Source of the DNA: Paenibacillus segetis
GTDB taxonomy: Bacteria; Bacillota; Bacilli; Paenibacillales; Paenibacillaceae
DNA: 64,000 nt
Assembly (NCBI RefSeq): GCF_014639155.1
Contig: NZ_BMFT01000001.1
Coordinates: 2,666,001-2,730,000 of the forward strand
Reading direction: 5' to 3'
Below are positions 1-7,958 of the stretch, piece by piece. Below the pieces are notes generated by a model that saw nothing but the letters and a program-made list of their open reading frames with translations, searched no databases and was not told the origin of the DNA. Position 1 is the first letter of the stretch; each line of letters begins with the position of its first letter. The position numbers and the translations under genes were made by a program.

Positions 1-877
1 ATCTCGCAATAGGTGCATCTAGCTCAAATAGACACTCCTCTGAAATAATGGCCGATACCTCAGCACCGACACCACCTGTCTTATTATCCTCATGAACGAT
101 TAATACCTTGCCTGTTTTACGAGCCGCTTCAATAATCGCATCACGATCCAGCGGCTGGATTGTTCGAAGATCCAACACATGTGATGTAATGCCTTGTTCC
201 TTTTCCAAGTCAGCCGCCGCTTGCATAATAAAATGAAGTGGAAGACTGTAGCTGATCACGGTGAGATCAGAACCTTCACGCAGAACATTAGCCTTGCCAA
301 TCGGTACGATATAATCGTCCTCAGGGACATCCTCTTTAATCAGCTTGTAACATTTCTTATTTTCGAAGAACAACACAGGATCAGGATCCCGTACAGCTGC
401 CTTCAGCAAGCCTTTGGCATCGTACGCCGAATAAGGCGCAATAATCTTCAAGCCTGGGGTACCGAAGAAAATGGATTCCGCACATTGCGAATGGTATAAA
501 CCACCGAATATCCCTCCACCGATAGGCGCACGAACGACCAATGGGCAGTTCCAATCATTATTAGAACGATAACGGATCTTAGCCGCCTCGCTGATAATTT
601 GATTTGTTGCAGGTAACATAAAGTCAGAATACTGCATTTCCGCAATCGGCTTCATTCCGTACATCGCTGCCCCGATCGCTACGCCGGCAATTGCTGACTC
701 CGCAAGTGGCGTATCGATAACACGATCCTCACCAAACTGTGCATGCAGTCCTTTTGTCGTCGTAAAGACGCCACCTTTGACCCCAACATCTTCTCCCAAA
801 ATAAATACATTCTCATCACGTTCCATTTCCTCTTTCATCGCAAGGCGAATGGCGTCTATATACTCCATAACTGGCAT
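1..877 (-). CDS. bkdAB: Branched-chain 2-oxoacid dehydrogenase E1 beta subunit (partial)
   Basis: The frame is open from the ATG at 877 to the window edge, giving 292 of an expected ~325 residues; the C-terminus lies outside. It begins MPVMEYIDAIRLAMKEEM and carries GEDVGVKGG and TPLAESAIAG, signatures of the transketolase-like beta chain that completes the thiamine-diphosphate site of E1. E1 decarboxylates 2-oxo acids from valine, leucine and isoleucine, feeding branched-chain acyl-CoA to fatty acid synthesis. The start follows the stop of the E1 alpha gene directly and has a strong AGGAGG site, so the two are translationally linked. A pyruvate dehydrogenase paralogue is the main alternative; the adjacent E1 alpha with its GEGSSNQGD motif favours the branched-chain enzyme. 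The E2 gene probably lies beyond the left edge. Confidence 0.9.
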   Translation of the reverse strand, partial: MPVMEYIDAIRLAMKEEMERDENVFILGEDVGVKGGVFTTTKGLHAQFGEDRVIDTPLAESAIAGVAIGAAMYGMKPIAEMQYSDFMLPATNQIISEAAKIRYRSNNDWNCPLVVRAPIGGGIFGGLYHSQCAESIFFGTPGLKIIAPYSAYDAKGLLKAAVRDPDPVLFFENKKCYKLIKEDVPEDDYIVPIGKANVLREGSDLTVISYSLPLHFIMQAAADLEKEQGITSHVLDLRTIQPLDRDAIIEAARKTGKVLIVHEDNKTGGVGAEVSAIISEECLFELDAPIAR

Positions 878-1906
878 TTATTGACCCTCCTCTGCGCTGT
901 CAGCGTAAACGTGCAGCAACGTATCTTCTGGCTTAGGAAATGGTGCGTTATCAGCTGAATCAATCGCTTCTTTAACTTGCTTGTGTAACTCTTTATTAAG
1001 CGCCTCATCCTGTTCTTCATCCCAAATATTACATTCAATGAGATAGGACTTCAGCTTTGGAATACCATCTTTCTTCCAGTTCTCGTCAACCTCATCCTTC
1101 GTCCGATACACTAGATCGTTATCCGAAGTTGTATGTGGTGACAGTCGGTACATCACGGCTTCGATTAAAGTTGGACCCTCACCGCGAAGTGCACGCTCCC
1201 GTGCTTCCTTCACGACACGATATACTTCCAGAGCGTCGTTGCCGTCGACCTCGATACCAGGAAACCCATATCCCTTAGCACGATCATACACACGCCCACC
1301 AAGCTGTTTACTGATCGGCACTGAAATCGCATATTGGTTATTCTCACACATGAAAATGACCGGTAGCTTATGCACACCAGCAAAGTTCAAACCTTCATGG
1401 AAGTCCCCTTGGTTACTAGAACCTTCCCCAAAGGTAACAAATGAAACAATATCTTCACCCTTCATTTTAGCGGCTAAGGCCACACCAACAGCATGAGGTA
1501 CTTGTGTTGTTACGGGACTTGATCCAGTCACAATCCGTAGTCGTTTACTACCGAAATGTCCCGGCATCTGACGTCCGCCACTGTTAGGATCTTCCGCCTT
1601 AGCGAAAGCAGATAACATAAGTTCTCTTACCGTCATGCCGACAGATAGAACAAATCCGTAATCACGATAATACGGTAGGAAATAATCACGTTGCCGATCC
1701 AAGGCAAACGCTGCAGCAACCTGTGCCGCCTCCTGGCCAATACCAGAAACGTGAAAATTAATCTTACCTGCCCGTTGTAGGAGCAAGTTGAGCTCATCGA
1801 ATTTCCGCGCGAGCAACATATATTTGTACATGTCCACCACTTCGGTATCCGACAATCCGAGCTGCTCATGTTTGTGTTTAGTCTGTGTTAAACTCTTTGC
1901 GTTCAT
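878..1906 (-). CDS. bkdAA: Branched-chain 2-oxoacid dehydrogenase E1 alpha subunit
   Basis: This 342-residue protein is the thiamine-diphosphate-binding alpha chain of E1. The cofactor motif GEGSSNQGDFHEGLN...NN lies at residues ~160-190, and GIGQEA at ~55-60 is typical of the family. I chose the ATG at 1906 over one six codons upstream because AAGGAGG sits eight bases before it. The gene lies between the E3 gene (about 130 bases upstream) and E1 beta (abutting), matching the lpdV-bkdAA-bkdAB order of Bacillus. The usual ptb-bcd-buk and bkdR genes are not between this cluster and spo0A. Confidence 0.92.
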   Translation of the reverse strand: MNAKSLTQTKHKHEQLGLSDTEVVDMYKYMLLARKFDELNLLLQRAGKINFHVSGIGQEAAQVAAAFALDRQRDYFLPYYRDYGFVLSVGMTVRELMLSAFAKAEDPNSGGRQMPGHFGSKRLRIVTGSSPVTTQVPHAVGVALAAKMKGEDIVSFVTFGEGSSNQGDFHEGLNFAGVHKLPVIFMCENNQYAISVPISKQLGGRVYDRAKGYGFPGIEVDGNDALEVYRVVKEARERALRGEGPTLIEAVMYRLSPHTTSDNDLVYRTKDEVDENWKKDGIPKLKSYLIECNIWDEEQDEALNKELHKQVKEAIDSADNAPFPKPEDTLLHVYADSAEEGQ

Positions 1907-2033
1907 GGGAGTTACCTCCTTCAATTATGTCTTTCCCCAGATTTCTTATCTCATCTTAAAACCTGGTACTAAGACTTGGTTTAACCTCATTATAATCTCT
2001 TTTCCCGCAAAAAGAAAATATTACTTTATTCTC

Positions 2034-3455
2034 TTAGATCACAGTAGCTTGACCGTCTACCGCTAATGCCGCTTCACCGATAATTTCGGACAAAGAAGGA
2101 TGTGCAAACACAGCTTGACCAACTTCCCATGGCGTTGCATCGAGCACTTGAGCTAAGGTCGCACCGCTGATCAATTCAGTTACATGTGCGCCAATCATAT
2201 GAACACCAATAATATCGTTGGTACGAGCATTGGACACTATTTTTACAAAGCCATCTTGTTCTCCATGAACTAGCGCTTTGCCAATCGCCGAGAAAGGAAC
2301 CTTACCGATCTTAAGTTCAATCCCTTGTTCACGAGCTTCCTTCTCCGATATTCCAACTGAAGCCACTTCAGGACGCGAATATACGCAACGTGGTACATGG
2401 TGTGCGTTATAACCATGCCCGGATTCCCCAGCCAAGTGATTCACTGCGACTATTCCTTCATGACTAGCAACATGTGCCAGTTGCAATCCACCTATACAGT
2501 CACCGATCGCATAAATATGTGGTTCTGTCGTCTGCATGGATTCGTTCACTCGGATAAATCCCCTTTCCAAGGCGATATCTGTATTCTCTAGTCCAATATT
2601 CTCCACGTTGGCCTGACGACCAATCGAGAGCAATAGCTTGTCTCCTTGGAGTTCGATATTTTCTTCGCCACGCTTCGCCGAAATATGTACGACTTGATCT
2701 TTCACCTCGAAAGTATCCGTCAGTACACTTACACCGGTCAGCACAGTGACACCACGCCGCCCAAGTTGTTTCTGAAGCTCACGTGACAATTCCTCATCTT
2801 CTGTTGGTAGCAGTTGGCTTGCCGCTTCCACAATTGTGACTTGAACACCGAAATCACTAAGAAGTGAAGCCCACTCTACTCCGATTACGCCTCCGCCAAC
2901 AATAATAATTGAAGCAGGAAGTTCCTCCATTTGCAGTGCTTCATCGCTACTTAATATATACTTACCATCAAGAGTTAATCCCGGTAATGTGCGTGGACGA
3001 GATCCAGTTGCAATAATCAAATATTCAGGAATAATGGTTTCCATTTCACCGTTAGTTAACTCAACAGCAACTGCTCCACTTTTAGGAGAGAATATCGAAG
3101 GTCCCGTAACCCGTCCTTTCCCTTGAATAATTTGAATCTTATGTTTCTTCATCAGGTATTTGACACCTGTATGTAGCTGGTCCACGATTCCTTGTTTGCG
3201 CTCTTGCACCTTCGGGAAGAAAAGGGACACTCCTGATGTCTCAATACCGAAACTTGCACTATCTTTCATTTGTGCGAATAGTTCTGCGCTCCGGAGTAGT
3301 GCTTTACTTGGGATACATCCACGATGTAGACATGTTCCTCCAAGCTTGTCCTGTTCAATAATCACAACATCCTTGCCTAATTGGGCTGCACGTATTGCCG
3401 CAACATATCCTCCCGTACCCCCACCAAGAATCGCTACATCGCATGAAATAGTCAT
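2034..3455 (-). CDS. lpdV: Dihydrolipoyl dehydrogenase (E3)
   Basis: This 473-residue flavoprotein reoxidises dihydrolipoyl groups of the 2-oxoacid dehydrogenase complex using NAD. Visible are the N-terminal FAD motif GGGTGG (~11-16), the redox-active disulfide in GGTCLHRGCIPSKALL (~40-55), an internal NAD-binding GGGVIGVEWAS near residue 187, the second FAD motif YAIGDC, and the C-terminal catalytic pair in HPSLSE (His ~452). All key residues are present and length is normal. It is the first gene of the bkd cluster here and probably shares its promoter with E1 alpha and beta. Confidence 0.95.
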   Translation of the reverse strand: MTISCDVAILGGGTGGYVAAIRAAQLGKDVVIIEQDKLGGTCLHRGCIPSKALLRSAELFAQMKDSASFGIETSGVSLFFPKVQERKQGIVDQLHTGVKYLMKKHKIQIIQGKGRVTGPSIFSPKSGAVAVELTNGEMETIIPEYLIIATGSRPRTLPGLTLDGKYILSSDEALQMEELPASIIIVGGGVIGVEWASLLSDFGVQVTIVEAASQLLPTEDEELSRELQKQLGRRGVTVLTGVSVLTDTFEVKDQVVHISAKRGEENIELQGDKLLLSIGRQANVENIGLENTDIALERGFIRVNESMQTTEPHIYAIGDCIGGLQLAHVASHEGIVAVNHLAGESGHGYNAHHVPRCVYSRPEVASVGISEKEAREQGIELKIGKVPFSAIGKALVHGEQDGFVKIVSNARTNDIIGVHMIGAHVTELISGATLAQVLDATPWEVGQAVFAHPSLSEIIGEAALAVDGQATVI

Positions 3456-3505
3456 TACTTATCTCCACCCATTCATTATAATAATCAATAGTATTTCGTC
3501 ATCTT

Positions 3506-3534
3506 ATTGTACCTCGTTTTACGGCTAATACAAA
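3506..3534. promoter_or_regulatory. Possible overlapping divergent promoters (lpdV / DUF2627)
   Basis: On the plus strand TTGTAC (3507-3512) is 16 bases from TACAAA (3529-3534). On the minus strand TTGTAT (3533-3528) is 16 bases from TACAAT (3511-3506). The same segment could therefore fire in both directions, leftward to lpdV and rightward to the DUF2627 gene. This is pattern matching only; the hexamers are imperfect. Confidence 0.35.
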
Positions 3535-3617
3535 TAAATGGAACCAAATAGACAGAATATCAATAACAAGTTATGATTAAAAAAATTACATTTTTTTAGG
3601 AAAGGAAGACAATTTTC

Positions 3618-3890
3618 ATGAAATTGAAGACTTCCCGATTTATTGCGATTCTTATTCTCGTTATTCCGGGTATCGCGGCCATGATTGGCTTCCTTAAAAT
3701 GAAAGACACTATATTCTTATATATGTCCAATCACGGAGACGATGCACTCACCACGATTACTTTCGACTGGCTAAATTTTATTATAGGTCTAATCTTATTT
3801 CTGTGCGGTATCAGTTTCTTAGCTGGTTGGACCTTCTTCCGCGACCGAAAACGGAATTATGTAGGGCCAAGGTTCCGCAAAAAGGCGTGA
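3618..3890 (+). CDS. yqzF: DUF2627 family membrane protein (YqzF-like)
   Basis: This 90-residue protein has two hydrophobic segments (~8-25 and ~51-71) and a basic tail (FFRDRKRNYVGPRFRKK), so it is a small inner-membrane protein. Size, sequence character and position between spo0A and the bkd genes match YqzF of B. subtilis, whose function is unknown. A good AGGAAAGGAAG ribosome site lies about ten bases before the ATG. It is one of the few plus-strand genes and is separated from its convergent neighbour by a bidirectional terminator. Confidence 0.75.
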   Translation: MKLKTSRFIAILILVIPGIAAMIGFLKMKDTIFLYMSNHGDDALTTITFDWLNFIIGLILFLCGISFLAGWTFFRDRKRNYVGPRFRKKA

Positions 3891-3898
3891 TTCAAAGC

Positions 3899-3938
3899 AA
3901 AAACCTCTTTTCGCTAGACGCCGAAAGAGGTTTTTATT
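3899..3938. terminator. Bidirectional terminator
   Basis: AACCTCTTTTCG and CGAAAGAGGTTT form a stem around a loop of about eight bases (3902-3932). It has an A-run on the left and a T-run on the right, so it can end both the DUF2627 gene and the convergent small gene. Confidence 0.8.
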
Positions 3939-4157
3939 TTACTCATAAAGAGCGTCCTTCAATTTACTCGACATCTTAGATTCATTCTTCGATGACACTC
4001 GTAACAACGTTCTCCGCAAGCGTCCATTCTCTGCAGTTAATTTCTCCACTTGTTCGATCAGTTGATTAATCAAAACCTTATCTTGCTCAGAGATTCCTGT
4101 ATGTTCAAGCATTGTTCTATAATGCTCCAATTTCAACTCTTCTGTTTCTGCTGACAT
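3939..4157 (-). CDS. Small hypothetical protein with predicted coiled coil
   Basis: I do not recognise this 72-residue protein. It starts MSAETEELKLEHYRTMLEH and is rich in charged residues, with a leucine-spaced stretch (INQLIEQVEKLTAENGRLRRTLLRV) that looks like a short coiled coil. There is no membrane segment or signal peptide. The ATG at 4157 was chosen because GGAGG lies six bases upstream; an upstream ATG at 4175 lacks such a site. It is probably a real gene, given its ribosome site, terminator and sensible composition. Confidence 0.6.
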   Translation of the reverse strand: MSAETEELKLEHYRTMLEHTGISEQDKVLINQLIEQVEKLTAENGRLRRTLLRVSSKNESKMSSKLKDALYE

Positions 4158-4237
4158 ACTGCGCCTCCACTTCATTTAGCTATAGTGCTTCAGTTGCTAA
4201 CTTCTATTTTATCATATATCAGATAATTAAGAGTTCT

Positions 4238-5278
4238 CTACGTAAGAGAGAATATTTTCGCTGCAAACATCCCCCGTAATATTAGTTGTCTTTCTTCTAG
4301 AACTTCAATTACTTTCTCAGGGCGTAATTCGGCAGAGTCAAAACCTCTTATATCCTTATAACAGGATTTACAAAAGTCATTCGACACCTTATTTACCTTT
4401 CCACATTCACACTGCCACTTCTCATGGTCGAGTATTTTCCCTCTATTCGTAAACTCTTTGACTAATGTATTTATAAGTTCTTCTATTTTCTCAACATCAC
4501 TGGCATTATACGATGATTTAGAACTCATCAGACTTTCCAAACTCAATCTTTTATGTTCAAAAGAAGCGGATAGCAGATACTCATTCATTTTGGAGTAATC
4601 CATCATATTTGCACTCACTAATAAACTAAAAACTCTATCGGGCCGCCTTGTTGTCTGAAGTACCGTATATAAGTAGGATTCAACAGGTTCCCCGATTTCT
4701 TTCATATACTCTACTATCTTTATTCTTAAATCCTCATAAAGTTCTGTGTTTATACAATAATTAATAATATCCTCCATGACCTCGACAATTCGGTTCTGCG
4801 TGAAAAATGAAATATGTTCAGTTATAAGAGAAGAGTTCTCTTTAACCTGTTTAATTACCCGCATTTTGTTGATTTCAAATTCTAGCCTATCATTTGTAAT
4901 CTCTTGGATATCTTCATCCTCTTCTAAAACAGTGGTACCACTATCGGTAATCACTGCAGTACCAGAAGCTGTGACCATGAACATTTGTTTTCCTTTACCA
5001 GAGATTTCGTCATGATCAATTCTTACGCCAATAATTGCATTTGCACTAACTTTTTTTGCTTCACTTTGTAAAAGTTCAATCACTTCATCATAAATACTCT
5101 TTAGCTGCTTCTGATAAGTACCTGATCTTCCTCCAAACATATCACTAAAATCAGCAACGAAGTCGGAGAAAATACCTGTACCCGTGACTACCCTCGCTGA
5201 AATGATCCCTTTATATTGCAGTATGTCGATACCTTCTAATGACGATGTTGTAGAGATTATCATCTTTTGTCTAGTCAA
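4238..5278 (-). CDS. YbjQ-like (UPF0145) protein with C-terminal zinc ribbon
   Basis: This 346-residue protein starts at a TTG with AAGGAG nine bases upstream. Residues ~1-110 resemble the YbjQ/UPF0145 'heavy-metal-binding' domain: an early ISTTSSLEG, a GTGIFSDFVADFSDMFGGRSG stretch and an ANAIIGVRID strand. That family usually has ~105 residues; here ~170 residues of unrecognised, mostly helical sequence follow. The end carries four cysteines spaced like a zinc ribbon (C290, C292, C303, C306). No membrane segment is evident. Biochemical function is unknown even for the simple family members, so none is assigned. It stands alone between spo0A and the small gene to its left. Confidence 0.65.
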   Translation of the reverse strand: MTRQKMIISTTSSLEGIDILQYKGIISARVVTGTGIFSDFVADFSDMFGGRSGTYQKQLKSIYDEVIELLQSEAKKVSANAIIGVRIDHDEISGKGKQMFMVTASGTAVITDSGTTVLEEDEDIQEITNDRLEFEINKMRVIKQVKENSSLITEHISFFTQNRIVEVMEDIINYCINTELYEDLRIKIVEYMKEIGEPVESYLYTVLQTTRRPDRVFSLLVSANMMDYSKMNEYLLSASFEHKRLSLESLMSSKSSYNASDVEKIEELINTLVKEFTNRGKILDHEKWQCECGKVNKVSNDFCKSCYKDIRGFDSAELRPEKVIEVLEERQLILRGMFAAKIFSLT

Positions 5279-5411
5279 ATTAATTCACTCCTTGTAATAC
5301 TGACCCCCTTGAGACCATGCTCCTTCCAATACTAGGGAGGTCAATCATATGGGTTACATAATCTTTACTTAGTAATGGTAGATTTACCTAAAATAATCTT
5401 CTTTAATGAAT

Positions 5412-5444
5412 ATAAAACCCGATAAATCAAAGATTTATCGGGCT
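5412..5444 (-). terminator. spo0A terminator
   Basis: An 11-bp perfect stem (CCCGATAAATC / GATTTATCGGG) with a three-base loop is followed on the minus strand by TTTTATA, directly downstream of spo0A. Confidence 0.88.
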
Positions 5445-5477
5445 CATGAGATCAAAAAATGATTAGTTCCGTTCCTT

Positions 5478-6284
5478 TCAAGAAACCTTATGCTCAATCC
5501 GTAACTTATCCGCAACCATCGCGATGAATTCGCTGTTGGTTGGTTTGGATTTGCTGATATTGATCGTGTAGCCGAACAGGTGACTGATGCTGTCGATATT
5601 GCCGCGTGTCCAAGCCACTTCAATGGCATGACGGATTGCGCGTTCGACGCGAGAAGGAGTTGTTTTAAATTTCTCAGCAATGGCTGGATATAGAGTTTTA
5701 GTAATCGCACCCAAAATTTCAATGTTATTGTATACCATCGTGATTGCTTCACGAAGATATTGATATCCCTTAATATGCGCAGGAACCCCGATTTCATGTA
5801 TGATCGACGTGATGTTCGCATCCAGGTTCTTGCCCTTACCAAGGGGTACTACGTTAGATTTTGTAAATACTGAAGTCTGAGCTCCACCGATCGTGAGGCT
5901 TTGTACTCCTACAAGTTGTCTAATTCGATTAACGAGCACTTCCATGTCAAATGGTTTGAGGATGTAGTATGAAGCTCCGAGTTGTACCGCACGTTGTGTA
6001 ATGTTCTCTTGTCCGAAAGCCGTCAGCATAATGATCTTAGGCTGTGGAGATAAATTTATATCGCGTAAACGCTCCAGCACGCCCAGTCCATCTAGATGTG
6101 GCATAATGATGTCTAGAATTAGCACGTCCGGAACTTTAGGAGCGTTCTCGATCATTTCCAGCACTTCTTCGCCATTATAAGCAATTCCTGAGACAACCAT
6201 ATCGTCTTGCTCCGTAATGTATTCCGCAAGTAAACTTGTAAATTCCCGGTTATCATCCGCCAACAACACTTCAATTTTCTGCAC
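5478..6284 (-). CDS. spo0A: Sporulation transcription factor Spo0A
   Basis: This is the master response regulator for entry into sporulation, 268 residues. The receiver domain (~1-125) has the acidic pair D10-D11, the phosphorylated aspartate D58 in [12 protein letters not shown], and the conserved Thr and Lys regions (MLTAFGQ, ILKPFD). The C-terminal effector domain (~150-262) contains [15 protein letters not shown] and the recognition-helix region [20 protein letters not shown], highly typical of Spo0A. It sits just downstream of spoIVB, as in Bacillus. Upstream DNA carries three exact Spo0A boxes and a sigma-H-like promoter, indicating autoregulation. Confidence 0.98.
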   Translation of the reverse strand: MQKIEVLLADDNREFTSLLAEYITEQDDMVVSGIAYNGEEVLEMIENAPKVPDVLILDIIMPHLDGLGVLERLRDINLSPQPKIIMLTAFGQENITQRAVQLGASYYILKPFDMEVLVNRIRQLVGVQSLTIGGAQTSVFTKSNVVPLGKGKNLDANITSIIHEIGVPAHIKGYQYLREAITMVYNNIEILGAITKTLYPAIAEKFKTTPSRVERAIRHAIEVAWTRGNIDSISHLFGYTINISKSKPTNSEFIAMVADKLRIEHKVS

Positions 6285-6342
6285 TGACTGCTTCCTCCTT
6301 AGAATAATTACAATATTATTATATTTCTCTTCCAGAATAAGG

Positions 6343-6369
6343 ATTCGACATGCAAATGTAAATCCCTTC
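6343..6369 (-). promoter_or_regulatory. Sigma-H-like promoter (Ps) of spo0A
   Basis: On the minus strand GAAGGGATT (6369-6361), 11 bases, then GTCGAAT (6349-6343) fits the sigma-H pattern RNAGGAWWW-N11/12-RNNGAAT with one mismatch in the first element. The -10 element overlaps a Spo0A box, the arrangement expected for the regulated spo0A promoter. Confidence 0.65.
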
Positions 6370-6462
6370 TGTCGAAAATTATTTTTCTTTATTTTTTTTT
6401 AAGCTTGATATATAATTATTTATTTATTTACACAATATGATTTCATTCGTTCGTTTTCGACA
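6344..6462 (-). promoter_or_regulatory. Three Spo0A boxes (0A boxes) upstream of spo0A
   Basis: The 7-mer TGTCGAA occurs exactly at 6350-6344 (minus), 6370-6376 (plus) and 6462-6456 (minus). This matches the established 0A-box consensus. Three copies within 120 bases of the spo0A start point to autoregulation, as known in B. subtilis. Confidence 0.75.
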
Positions 6463-6493
6463 ATCCTACGTAATAAATTCCAATTCACTTCCA

Positions 6494-6529
6494 TAAAAAA
6501 ATCTTAAGGCGTTTAGCTCGCCTTAAGAT
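6494..6529 (-). terminator. spoIVB terminator overlapping the stop codon
   Basis: ATCTTAAGGCG (6501-6511) pairs with CGCCTTAAGAT (6519-6529). On the minus strand the stem is followed by seven T. The spoIVB stop codon lies in the loop, so the terminator begins inside the coding region. Confidence 0.82.
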
Positions 6530-7844
6530 TTTGTGAAGCATTTTTATTTCCTTGGAGTATTCCAGCGTCCTGAAGCATCCATTCAATGAAACATCCGTAC
6601 CCCGATCTTGGATCGTTAACAAAAACATGAGTGACTGCACCAATCAGTTTTCCGTTCTGGATAATCGGGCTGCCGCTCATCCCCTGTACGATCCCCCCTG
6701 TCTTCTCAATCAGTCTTGGATCCGTAATCCGTATCACAAGACCTTTGGTTTCAGGAGCGCTTTGACGAGAAACATGAACAATTTCGACCTTGAATCGTTC
6801 TACACGCTGCCCCTCTACAACGGTTAAGATCTCCGCAGGTCCTTCCTTTACCTCTTCTGAGAAAGCAACTGGAATAGGTTTATTATAGACACTATGTTCT
6901 GGATTTTCCGGCATTTTCCCAAAGATACCAAAATGGGTATTGCGTTCGATGTTGCCAAGTGTTCTTCCTTCCTTCAGAAAATGAGCTCTCTTCTCCCCAG
7001 GTTCTCCGCTTTCACTTTTGGAAATCGAAGTTACACTGGATTGAAGAATCTCACCACTTCCCACAACAATTGGGGTTTGTGTACTCATATCGGTGATAAC
7101 ATGTCCGAGTGCTCCATACACTTTGTGTTCTGGAGCAAAAAAGGTAAGCGTTCCAACACCCGCAGCAGAATCGCGAATATACAGCCCCATTCTCCATGCC
7201 TTATCCTCTTTATCATAAGCTGGATTCAAGGAAGTGAAGTATTCCTTCCCCTTACGTTTGTACGTAATCTTCAGCGGCTTCTTTACATCGCCTGACTTCT
7301 CGACGATCTCGCCAACTTCCTTTACATCCTTCAATTCGACTTTGTTTATGTGGGTAATTAAATCTCCAACTTGAATGCCAGCAACTTCTCCTGGGGATAT
7401 TTTGCTGTTATCCGTATTAACTTGATGATGCCCTACAACCAAGATCCCGGCTGATTTCACTTTAACTCCAATGGTTTGTCCGCCAGGGATGACCTTCAAG
7501 TCGGGAATTACATTGACCTTCACAGTCTTAAGAGGAATTTGACCAAATAATTTCATACGAAGTTTAGCTTCTCCGCTGTTAAGCGAAGACAGCTTAAGTG
7601 GATCCCCTAGAGATACTCTCATGGAGGAACTCTCTCCTCCATTCAGCCTTATGACATCAGGCCGATCCACACTAACTTCGGCTTGCACAGGCAGAGTCAA
7701 GTTAATTTGCGAATTCTGCCCCTGAAATAGGCGCAGTTCATCTGGCATGAAGGGTACTTGTCCCTTAGCTACAGACGTGCCAAGAAAACAAAAGAAGAAG
7801 GCAAGTAAAAGACCGAGCAATCTTTTCTTGAGGTTTGGGTTCAA
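6513..7844 (-). CDS. spoIVB: SpoIVB serine peptidase
   Basis: This 443-residue protease is secreted from the forespore and triggers sigma-K activation in the mother cell. An N-terminal membrane anchor spans ~8-27. A PDZ domain lies at ~115-205 (GHHQVNTDNSKISPGEVAGIQVGDLITHIN). The S55 peptidase domain follows with the His region YGALGHVITD and the Ser region GMSGSPII (Ser ~390), both intact. The start is a TTG with GGGAG about 11 bases upstream; no ATG fits. It lies between recN and spo0A as in Bacillus. The proposed forespore-specific promoter was not clear to me in the 115-base gap after recN. Confidence 0.96.
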   Translation of the reverse strand: MNPNLKKRLLGLLLAFFFCFLGTSVAKGQVPFMPDELRLFQGQNSQINLTLPVQAEVSVDRPDVIRLNGGESSSMRVSLGDPLKLSSLNSGEAKLRMKLFGQIPLKTVKVNVIPDLKVIPGGQTIGVKVKSAGILVVGHHQVNTDNSKISPGEVAGIQVGDLITHINKVELKDVKEVGEIVEKSGDVKKPLKITYKRKGKEYFTSLNPAYDKEDKAWRMGLYIRDSAAGVGTLTFFAPEHKVYGALGHVITDMSTQTPIVVGSGEILQSSVTSISKSESGEPGEKRAHFLKEGRTLGNIERNTHFGIFGKMPENPEHSVYNKPIPVAFSEEVKEGPAEILTVVEGQRVERFKVEIVHVSRQSAPETKGLVIRITDPRLIEKTGGIVQGMSGSPIIQNGKLIGAVTHVFVNDPRSGYGCFIEWMLQDAGILQGNKNASQNLKAS

Positions 7845-7958
7845 TGGCTGTCACGCTCCCTTTGCTTCTTTCGCTTGACGAAAAGGTGGTCGCCAATTGC
7901 GTACCTATAAGATACCCCCGGTGTAATGTTTTATTACTGTCAATCATTGCTCCGAACA

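Noticed and set aside
5444-5842. A 132-codon frame inside spo0A
   Set aside because: It is an alternate register of spo0A, which is certain from its motifs.
7845-7958. Small minus-strand frame between recN and spoIVB
   Set aside because: It has no ribosome site, runs into spoIVB in another register and shows no protein-like pattern.
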